This document shows, in pieces, positions 51,600 through 64,000 of a stretch of DNA of 64,000 bases. This stretch comes from Gorsachius magnificus (Eukaryota > Chordata > Aves > Pelecaniformes > Ardeidae). Within the stretch, counting starts at the first letter, position 1. Each line of letters opens with the position of its first letter. The DNA lies in the NCBI GenBank assembly GCA_034008185.1, contig CM067086.1, forward strand, positions 10,292,507-10,356,506, in the 5' to 3' direction. Both the position numbers and the translations under genes were made by a program. The notes under the pieces were generated by a model. The model did not search any database. It was not told where the DNA came from and saw nothing but the letters and a program-made list of their open reading frames with translations.

Positions 51600-53545
51600 A
51601 AAGTGAGGAGCAACTTAACAAGGGATGTAACTAAAAATGAAATAATCTATAAGTATTTGAGTAGTAGGAAGGCAATGAATAAAGAGGCTGGTATTGTATT
51701 CAACCAAGAATGCAACTGATAGATGGTGCTCAGAAGGCAAACATATTAAATATCTTCTTACATCAATCTTAAACAAAATGTCAGCTGCAAGCAGTGGATA
51801 GCACAATCAATATCAATGACAAAGGGGCAAGACCTCAGTTTTTTTACAGAGAAGCCAAAGGTTAGCAAGTACTTAGGTTGGAAATTTTAAAATCAGCCAT
51901 AACCGATAAAATTCATTCTAGAGTACTTTAAAAACTGACAAGACTTTTCAGAGCTATTGGTGGTTCAAGAACTATTAGTGAAGGCAGGTAAAATACCTGA
52001 AAGCTGAAAAAGGCAATCATAGCTTCTATCCATAAGAGGGCTGAAAAACTGGTGTCAAAGAATAATGGATGCATCCCACTAATTTTAATTCCCAGGAAAA
52101 TACTGGAAATAATAAGCACCCAGAAGAAAACAGAGAGGTAAGTAACAGCCATTGTGCACCCATCAGGAACAAATCTCCATGTGGCACAGGTTGACAGGTG
52201 TCAGGGTTCGAGGAGGAGCACTAAGTATCACAGATCTCTATTTTAGTAAGGTTTTTGATATGGTTTCATGTAACTTTTTTCATAATAGTGTCTACATTGA
52301 AATATCACAGGAACAATGCACAGGTATTCATAAAAAAAAGCTTTTCAGAAAGTAGTTATAACTTGTTCATTGCCGAAGTGGAAGGCTGCATCAAGGGGTG
52401 CTTTGTAGGTGTCTGTCCTGGGCCTGACACCATTATAATTGAAGACCTGGATGATCCAAGAGAGAACACGCTTATTAAATCTGAAGACAACATCCAACCA
52501 GGAACAACTGTGAGGATACGGAAAGACAAACTCTGAATGCACACACAGGGAGAAGAGCTGGTCAGGCAGCAGCTGAAGGACTGTTGTGAATCACAAGCTG
52601 AACATGAGTTAACAGTTCCAGTGTTACCAGACAGGTAATAGCATAAAACACCGACTCTGGTACAAAACCTCATTGTGCACACCTGCCCTTTCTGAGGGGG
52701 CCAAGGCCAACACTCTTCCCCTTGTCTGGGTTAGAAGCCTGTTCAAATAAGCCAGGAGAAAAACAGGCCAGCAGCCTGATTCCCAGCATTTACCTCTTGC
52801 TCTTTTACGTGAACTTCAGAGTCCTTAAATAAATTACAAAAATACAGCCATCATCTGTGCTTTATGCAAGCCCAAGGTCTGCAGTATGTACAAAAATCCT
52901 TCCACCCGGCCCAGCACTGGTGAGGCTTCAAGCAGATATTGTGCTCAGTTTGGGATACTCCCATTTTAACATAATGGGTATCAAACAGAGCATGGCGAGT
53001 CAATCATGAAGACCAGAAATGCAGGACAGGACAGGACCAAGTCTAATGAACAAGAGACCGAGGGAGAAGTGTGATATCACATTGCTGAAAATAGGAAGGT
53101 TCTTCATATCCATGATGGATAGTGCAAGGAATAATAGTCTGAAAGTATGAAGTGCAGTTCCATCCTTTTCTTCAGCCCCATGCGTAGGCTCCCACCACCT
53201 CCCTTAGGTCAGCTCTCGCAATTATGCGGCTGCAGGTGAGTTAACTGAAAATTTATAATGAAAAAAGTGATTAGATCATGGCCTGTAGGTATAAGTTTAA
53301 GCTGATTGTCAAACTGAAGGTTCAGGGCAGACAGGAGGAAAAATTTCTAGGAGGATAATGAAGCATCAGAATAGAGTGCCTGGGAAGATTAGAGAGTCTC
53401 CATTACTGGAGGTCTTTAAGTACACTTTACACAAATATTCATCAGAAATGACTTAAGTATAGCTGCTTCTTTCTTTGGACAGAGAAATAAATCAAATGAC
53501 TCGAGGTCCCTTCCAGTGTTGAGACTCTATATTTCTATCATGATT
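51600..53545 (+). mobile_element. Old CR1 LINE, much decayed
   Basis: Plus-strand CR1 with pieces in the expected order: an RT motif A relic (ITDLYFSKVFDMVS near 52215-52270), 'tgaatcacaagctgaacatg' near 52590 (the CR1 segment 'gaccacaagctgaacatgag'), 'cactggtgaggcttcaagca' near 52915, and a 3' tail from about 53370 (tctccattactggaggtctt, then ggtcccttccagtgttgaga). No frame stays open. Divergence is far above the copy at 43 kb. The 5' limit is an estimate. It lies in the STK33 intron between the DFG and APE exons. Confidence 0.8.
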
Positions 53546-56500
53546 AGTAAATTGGAAAGTAATTTCATTCTGTGCAACCCCCTCACTTAAAGAAGTATTT
53601 AATACTATGAGTATTTCATCAATCAAAATGTCAGAAGGACTAATTATCTCCCTCCAAAAAGGATTTCTTTTTTGCTTCAGCCTGTTATAAGCAAGCTGTG
53701 AAATGCATTGCTGGCATATACCATTGAGGAAAAGAACTTCACGGAATTAAAAAATGAATGCTATACTGGATAATGAAGTGAAGTATGTTACAGCATGCAG
53801 TATAAATCAGAAAGGGGTACAAATCTTTATATCGCAGAATGCAAAGCATTCATTGCCTAAATACACAAAGAAAAAAAACCTGAAAAGCATGCCCTTTGGA
53901 CAGGCTATGTCATAATTACCTGCTTTAGTGGGTTTTTTTCAACTTCCATTTCAACATCAAATAATAATCAGCATCATACTCTGGGATAGACACATTGTTG
54001 GGATGGAAGTTTTCTAAGAAAAAAATGGTTTAGAATTTAATCCCATTGTCTTGCTGGAGTTTCCTAAAAGTTTCTGCAGCACATCAGAAGTTACAAAATA
54101 GCTTTACATAACCAGAGGGAGGTACTGTGATTCAGGTAGCACTGTTGGCTTCAAAAACGCCCAGCAACAGAGAAGAAGCTGGCCTTGTAACGACAGAATG
54201 TGTTACTTGCACTGAACTGAACTTAGCAATGATATAAGATAGGCTGAGGCAGTTTGAAGATGACATCATGTAGAATGGAAATGCAAAGTGAGCATTATCT
54301 GCATGGAGGGTGTGATAAAGCTCATGAGGAAATAAAAAAATTAGTTCTGCATATCATCTAAGAGACTGTAATGAGTATCTGATGGGCTAGGAGAGCAGAG
54401 AAAAAAATAAATAAGCAAACCAAAACCAAAAAACCAACAAAACACCGCAGCAGAAGAGGAATGCCTGACAGTGAACAGTGCTGCATCATCAAGGAACATC
54501 ATCAGACAAGACCCGGAGTCCTCTACAGCAACATCTAAGATCTGATCAAAATCTCCCCTAACTGCTGCCTTCCTTTCTTGTAGTAGACATGGATTTAATT
54601 TCATGCACCCTGCAGGTGTTGATTATAAAGTGACTCCCCGCATGCCACAGCATGTCACTGCTTGCACTCTGAAGAGGTACAATCTGCTGGAACAGCCATT
54701 CGTCCTCACTGTAGGGACCTGCTTGCTTGTCTCCTTTAGAAACTGGATAGTGAGTGGAGTGAGAGCATCGCCTCAATCAGCTGACCCAAGTGGCAGCAGT
54801 CCTCAGCTGGCGTGCAACAGTTGTACTACTTTTCCCATGCGTAGCTGAGAAGTATGGACTTCTTCCATCTCTTTTACGCAGAAGGGAGCTTGAAAAGAAT
54901 TAGTTGCCTTGCATTAAAACTGGCTCTTTGAATCTCTGATTACCTGTGGCCACCAATGGCACATTTGCAAAAATGACACGCACTTGATTTCAGATTCCTT
55001 GGTCAGTTATGTCTCCTGTCAACTTTGTCTAGGCTTTAAGTACCCATGAATCTTCCAAGGTGGACTTAACAGATGGCACAACCTTAAACACTATTCAAGT
55101 TCTTCACCAACAAAGAATTTCAGAGGTTTTGAACTTCCAAAATAGCAAGAGAAAGAAGGAACATGTGTAGGCAAACATACCCCAGAGCTGATTTAAAATA
55201 AATCATTGCTTGTTTTCTTGAGAGCCCCATTTATCTCCACTCCAGTTCACTGAACCAGTAGAGACAGACAATAAAACCCATGGCTATTAAAAGAAACCTT
55301 ACCAAAAAAGCACTACTCATCACCTGTCCCTGGAAAGGGGATGTAAAGAACCTATGCAGCTGTTCTGCTTACCTACCAGAAATATATGCCTCAAAAGACC
55401 TGTGAAGGCTGACTGAATAACAGCACAATGAAATGCAATTATTTCCAAGAGATTTTAAGTCATCCCTAACATTATTTGATAGAGGTGGCATCCAAATTAA
55501 AATGGTGATTCCATACCCTTTCAACAAAAGCTACAAATAGCTGGAGAGATGACATTTTTCTGTAGGACAAAATCTGAGCTTGCAAGGCATGTACTTTAGC
55601 TTCCTCTCCTTAGAGTAGAACTCAAAAAAGGAAAATGACTCATAACTGAAATTCAGAATACACAAACTTGAAATGAAACCTGCATATCGCTCTGTTGGTA
55701 GCCAACAGCAAAAGATGACACTCCCAAATGAGCCTAGAAACATTTCAAGAAGGGAAATGTTGGGGGAAGGGGAGAAAAAACTATGCAGCTATTGGGTCAA
55801 GGATGGTTGTATCATTCCCTTCAGAAAAACCTTAGAAGCTCAGAAGATGTGTGCTCCCTGGCTGGAGGTACAAGGGCTCTGTGGACAGAAAGAGTTGAGA
55901 GCTGACCCTTTCAGATCTCACAGCCAGTCTACATATTTTTAAGGATAAGTGTTGACATCTCAGATGAATAAAGACAATAAGGGGTCACTTCTACTAGACA
56001 CCACTAGCCAAAAGAAACAGAAAGGCATGTAGAGTGGAGTGCATGTGGACAAGCCACATAAATTCACTATTTTTTTCATATATATAACAAGTAGTAAGCA
56101 TGTTTAAGACACCAGCAAGTCTCAGGATTTTGCCAGCTGCTTTACCCTGATACCTTATCAATACCTGTTGTAACCTGTCCCCTCTGGATCCTCAGGAGAA
56201 GGCCTGATCTCTGACAGACCTCAGAGAGAGAGAGACAGTGTGAGCGGTCTGCCAAGGGTCCAACAGTTGTGCCATACTCTGAGCAAAGACAGAGTTAATC
56301 TGTGGAATTCACTGCTACGTAGAAGCTATAACTTAGTAAAATGGACACATCAGAAACAGATATGCTAAACATTCATATTTATATAATGCAAAACACATAT
56401 GAAATGTAAATTCTTATAATGATGGACAATTTATTCCACAGCAGCTGCATAAGATCTGACAAGCCCCACTAAAAGGTTGTTACCAGTTATAGCTCCACCT

Positions 56501-56687
56501 TTCTCTGAAGCTGATACTTTGGGTCTCAGAGATAACTGTATGAGATTAGAAATACAGGCTGCTTCACAATTCCTGTGAGAAAATAAAAAAAGAAAAAGAA
56601 GGGCCTTAGAGATCATATGTCTCTTTGCGATCTGGAAGGAATCTAGCAAGTTGTAGTTCTTAAAAAATAACAAACTGCTGAACTTAC

Positions 56688-56764
56688 CTATATAGGAGCC
56701 CCACAGACTGAAACATGCCTTCACCACCACCAGCCTGTTGTACAGCTAAACCAAAGTCAGCCAC
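56688..56764 (-). pseudogene. STK33: STK33 remnant exon: DFG and activation segment, frameshifted
   Basis: 77 nt from acceptor TAG to donor GTAAGT. It starts VADFGLAVQQAGGGEGMFQ, matching STK33 VTDFGLAVKKQSRSEAMLQ. Directly after MFQ the frame breaks: the conserved Cys-Gly-x-Pro-Ile-Tyr is still legible (TGT GGG GCT CCT ATA TA) but in another frame, as expected from a 4-nt deletion; about 4 more nt seem lost at the 3' edge where TAT-ATG-G should stand. In total the exon is 8 nt shorter than the human one as I recall it. The basic KKQSRS segment has become QQAGGG. The DFG motif itself is intact. Confidence 0.8.
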
Positions 56765-60211
<3,447 letters not shown>

Positions 60212-61036
60212 TTATCAGTTGCAGTAAAGATATTCTGACAGAAATGTTTTAAACTCTTTCGATTGAGTAATTTCTTTGAGCAATTCCAGTGCATTTTACT
60301 CTGAACTATTGGAAGCCTAACCAGAGAAGTATTTCATATTTTTAAGTCTCATTTGTCCCCACAATTCTGTAATAAAGGGAAAAGTTCACATTGGCTCAGT
60401 CTTTAATATCAATCACCTGACATTATCTAACAAAAAAGTAGGGGTTATATTGTATAATTATCAAATTTACGCATATTTTCATACATGCAATTAATTTTCA
60501 TATCCAAAACCAGTAGAAGTTTTTGCCCTTCCAATGAGTACACAGAAGAAACAAGGCTCTAAACAAGGCACCGTTCCATAACCCTGTATATATTGAATAA
60601 AAGGTAAATGAAGGATTCCTAATAGTAGTATGCTGTAACAGAGAGATTAAGAATTCCTGCATAAAAACCATACTGTTAAAGAAGTACCAGAAACAATCCA
60701 CTTCTGCTTTTTACCTCCTGTAATAGACTATACACTTAACAACTAAACTAAGTTAACATTATCATGCAAAGCAGTTGCAAGTTAGGAAATACTAATATGT
60801 GTTATTATCCATAGCTGGTACAGAAAGAGAAATAAAAGAAAAAAGGTAGCAGTTATTGCATCTGTAAGAAAAATAAAGCTCTAAAAAAAACATTCTTGTA
60901 GTATATTTTACTTTTTCTTTACCAGACTATCTTTATGCTATGAAATAAATAATAGATAAGAATAGCAATCATTAACTGTTGTTAAATGTATGAACACTTG
61001 AAGTCAATGAACATATGGGAGAGACAGAGGAACCTA

Positions 61037-61180
<144 letters not shown>

Positions 61181-62423
61181 CTAATATTAATAAAGAGAGA
61201 GTGTAATGATTTTGTTATTTCTGAGTTTAGTTTCTTTTAATGTAATAACAATACATATAATTAATAGCAGTGCTCCAGCTGCAGTGATGACCTAGAACCC
61301 CAATGCACTTAGTATTTTGTAAACAGAAGACAAAAGACAATTGACTTGCTGCAAATACTGCCAGTGCTTATTACGACAAGCTCTCAAGCTTTTAACAAAC
61401 ATACATTTAAAAAATTTATGAAAATACTATGATTTCAAAACAAGTACTAAGTATGGATGCAGCTTAAAGACTCTTCCATTCAATGCATCATCAATGTCTT
61501 TTACAGAAAGCCTAAGAAAGTACCGACATTTGAAAAAAATATAAAATGCAACTTTTCAGCAACTAGGAATGAAAACTATAATGCATCACTTAAATGAGAA
61601 TTCTGACCAATTAAATCCCCCCCCCAAAAAACCCCTGCACTTACAGCTAACAGAAAATACTGTTTTACATGTGTTATTGCAATATTTATAATATGGTGCT
61701 GCCATTATAAAGTCCTGAGATCTTTTCTGTTCAGCTAAAGCAGTAACACCTTTCCAACGAGTAATACAGTAAGTTAAAGACAGAATAGTAGTAATTTAAC
61801 CTCAAAAATAAGATTTCCACCATTCTTTGGCTTTATAGCAATTAGTGAAACAACAGACATCTATCAAAAAATGGAAAAACTGCTTATCGGCTGATGCTTC
61901 CCCTTGTTCGAAACGCTATGGACACACAGGAGGACCACTTTCCTTAGAGAGCACTGCACAAACAAGCAGAGGGGAAAAAACAAGCCTGTAATTTTCATGG
62001 TAACTGTATTTAATTATTGTTGCAATAGTTATGAATAGAATAGGAAAAAATATATATATATGAGAATTGGAAGAAGGAACAAATGGAAACCTAGGCTGTA
62101 GTAACTGTCTCTGCCTACGAGAGAGAAGCAAGCAAACCAGGCTTACTCAGGTATTTCCCTTGACAAAGGGAAAACCACAAAGTGGTTTTGTCCTCTGTTG
62201 AACTGCTAGTTTATATTTCTGGCAACAGTGGCTTAGCAGGAAATTAGAGCAAAATAAAATATTTATATTTCCACAATGTTTTGGTCAAGAGCTGTAAGAT
62301 TTGTGTCAAATTACAAAATTGTTAAATAAGATCTATGATGAGTTACCATGGAACAGAGATGGTCCCTTTGTTTGTTTCTTTTTCAGTCTACCAACACCAG
62401 TGTGGCAACTAATGAAATCTTAC

Positions 62424-62525
62424 CTCTGGTGTCTCAAACATCTCTTCTGAGTGTATTACATGATCATAGTTCACTCTCTAAGTGCTCATGTCACATCCAA
62501 GTAGCTTCATGGCAGAACTCCTGCC
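62424..62525 (-). pseudogene. STK33: STK33 remnant exon: alpha-C helix, with internal TAG
   Basis: 102 nt, 34 codons, bounded by an AAG acceptor and the donor GTAAGA. The first residues GRSSAMKLL and the last ones FETPE match STK33 AGSSAVKLL and FETPK, and the frame runs on from the previous exon (VNRKK to GRSSA). Between them the alpha-C region KLLEREVNIL has become KLLGCDMST followed by a TAG stop (62478-62480), and the block is one codon shorter than in human STK33. The glutamate that should pair with the catalytic lysine is replaced (Gly/Cys/Asp in the aligned stretch). A nonsense codon plus loss of this residue indicates relaxed selection. The AAG acceptor is a weaker form of the usual CAG/TAG. 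Confidence 0.78.
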
Positions 62526-62766
62526 CTTAGTTATTGATGGAAAAGACATTTTGCAAACATTTTTTTCAACAGCAATTTAATTTTAAAAAAGATATAGGAT
62601 GTATTAAAGACATTAATAGGTCTTACATTCTGAAATATGACTACCAAGTAAATCCTAGCGTATTGCTAGACTGTTTCCATTGATCTAATAAATCTGTCCA
62701 TAACATCTTACAGTTTTAAATACACAATACTATGAGATGTTCTGTAAGCCTTCAAGTGTGAGTAGT

Positions 62767-62802
62767 GTGAAAATGGTTGTGATTGTATACAACCATTTTC
62801 AA
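62767..62802. repeat. Hairpin, 13-bp perfect arms
   Basis: TGAAAATGGTTGT (62768-62780) is followed by an 8-nt loop and its exact reverse complement (62789-62801). Weaker pairing continues outward for about 8 bp. It is in the STK33 intron between the G-loop and alpha-C exons. Confidence 0.7.
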
Positions 62803-63540
62803 ACTATTGAAACACACCGTGTACTTATCAAACAAGATTTAAAAAGACTACTTAATTAGAATAAGTTATTTTTAATAAGCATCTAAAATTAACACAAAAT
62901 AGAGATGTTTGGGCAGTGGAGTTAAAATATCATCATTCACATTGGAAGCTGGCAAGCTCAGTAGAGCTAACACCCATGATCTCACAAATATGTGAACAAG
63001 GCCAAATAAGCAAAAAAATTATTTTGCAGAGCACCGAGCATCCCAGTACCCACCAATAACATAATGGATTTTAATGTGGTATCAATGAAATGAAATAATT
63101 CAATCCACTCTACATGAGGGTATCTTGTTATAATCATAGCTGGTATTGCCACAGCTGCCATGTGCTAACAACAACCAAAGTTCTGTATTTTTCTTGTTAA
63201 ATAAACAAAAATTTAAAATAATTTATTATTGCCAATTTAACAATTTGAAAAGTTTAGAATATTGAAAGGAACAAAATAACCTATCTAAATTTTCACCTGG
63301 TAAATTGCAAGTTTCAGGATTCATCATGCAGCCACAAAACTTCAGGCATAAAGTTGTACTGCTATATCCATACTGACGAGTGAATGTAACACTTTGTGCT
63401 CCTAATTTATACCTTACTTTATTTTTAAAAATTAAAATAAATACATCAAAAACAAACACCTTTCAATTGCTTATATTTGATCAGATTTGGAGAGTTTGGA
63501 ATCTAATATGCAAACAGCTTTTCAATTACTCTTCCATGAA

Positions 63541-63590
63541 GGAGTAAGAACTCTAATTTACATGCGGGAGTAAGAACTCTAATTTACATG
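63541..63590. repeat. Two-copy exact tandem repeat, 26-bp period
   Basis: A 24-base unit (63541-63564, begins ggagtaagaactc, ends tttacatg) is repeated without change at 63567-63590, separated by CG. Perfect identity suggests a recent duplication or an assembly artefact. It lies just right of the alpha-C side of the first visible STK33 intron. Confidence 0.9.
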
Positions 63591-63835
63591 GTTAGAAAAC
63601 AGAGTGTGAGTATTTTAAAAACCCATGCCGCTTCTAGTTTCTGCTACAGGGGCAATGACTAAGACACAAAATAATACCTGAAAAATGAGAATAAACATCT
63701 ACATAGGTGAAAAGAGAAATGCTGGATCTAAGACGACATCTTGGTGCTCAAACAGAGACTGAGAAAAAAGAATCTTCAGATCATAAAAAAGATAAGAATA
63801 CTTTAAAGGAAATCACATATCTACATGATATTTAC

Positions 63836-63950
63836 CTTTTTCCTGTTAACTTTCTTGATGGCCCATTTTTTGCCGGTATTCCTGTGTTCTACTTCATTTA
63901 CTACCCCAAAGCTGCCTTGTCCTGGTTATCCTCCAAAAGAATAGATTTAG
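63836..63950 (-). pseudogene. STK33: STK33 remnant exon: glycine-rich loop and catalytic lysine
   Basis: Read leftward, the block gives IYSFGG, a TAA stop (63926-63928), then PGQGSFGVVNEV and KKWAIKKVNRKK, followed by the donor GTAAAT. It aligns with the STK33 segment IYTFGRILGKGSFG and WAIKKVN: the glycine-rich loop and the ATP-binding lysine are present, but the Ile of the loop's leading strand has become a stop. A second TAA (63947-63949) precedes IYSFGG; whether it is exonic depends on where the original acceptor was, which I could not fix (no good AG immediately upstream). A CAG at about 63922-63924 could serve as an acceptor that skips the stop but would also remove conserved residues. 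The 5' boundary is therefore approximate. Confidence 0.75.
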
Positions 63951-64000
63951 TAAAGAAACAGAGAATCGTAAAAAAAACCCTGCAGCTTTAAGAAAGTGTT

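Noticed and set aside
54558..54776. Minus-strand frame with SEDEWLFQQI, resembling STK33 [10 protein letters not shown]
   Set aside because: A much better match to that STK33 segment lies at 45486-45582 in the right order; the rest of this frame does not align and splice sites are not apparent.

Overview
The window looks like a low-GC, gene-poor stretch of a sauropsid, most likely bird, nuclear genome. The main evidence is one fairly young, 5'-truncated CR1 LINE at about 43.0-44.3 kb with the bird-type 3' end, several much older CR1 remnants, and a few decayed MIR-type SINE fragments. There are no primate or rodent SINEs and no bacterial-style gene packing. Almost all short open frames are chance frames in non-coding DNA.

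The only gene recognised lies on the minus strand across the right half (about 36.5 kb to beyond 64 kb). Nine separate blocks, in correct order and mostly flanked by GT/AG splice sites, match consecutive parts of serine/threonine kinase 33 (STK33): glycine-rich loop, AIKK lysine, alpha-C region, hinge, HRDLKLEN catalytic loop, DFG, APE, DIWS, C-lobe helices and an acidic Ser/Thr-rich tail. The intron-exon structure is kept, so this is not a retrocopy. The copy is damaged in several places: nonsense codons in the two N-lobe exons, frameshifts in the DFG, APE and VDPAH exons, and two mutually compensating shifts in the tail exon. I read it as a decayed, intron-bearing STK33 (unitary pseudogene candidate). 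This is the most notable content of the window. The 5' exons lie beyond the right edge.

Layout. 1-34.4 kb: apparently intergenic, with sparse old repeats (MIR-like near 5.9 and 9.6 kb, CR1 3' ends on the minus strand near 8.3 and 17.8 kb), homopolymer runs, a purine-rich block near 30 kb and a few dense, possibly conserved non-coding stretches. 34.4-35.0 kb: old plus-strand CR1 3' end. 36.5-64 kb: STK33 remnant, whose introns hold the young CR1 (43.0-44.3 kb), an old CR1 (about 51.6-53.5 kb), a MIR-like element (37.5-37.7 kb), a palindromic hairpin element (41.2 kb) and small inverted and tandem repeats.

In mammals the 3' end of STK33 faces LMO1. If that order holds here, the left part of the window is STK33-LMO1 intergenic DNA, but I see no LMO1 exon. 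No tRNA, rRNA, CRISPR array or complete protein-coding gene was found.
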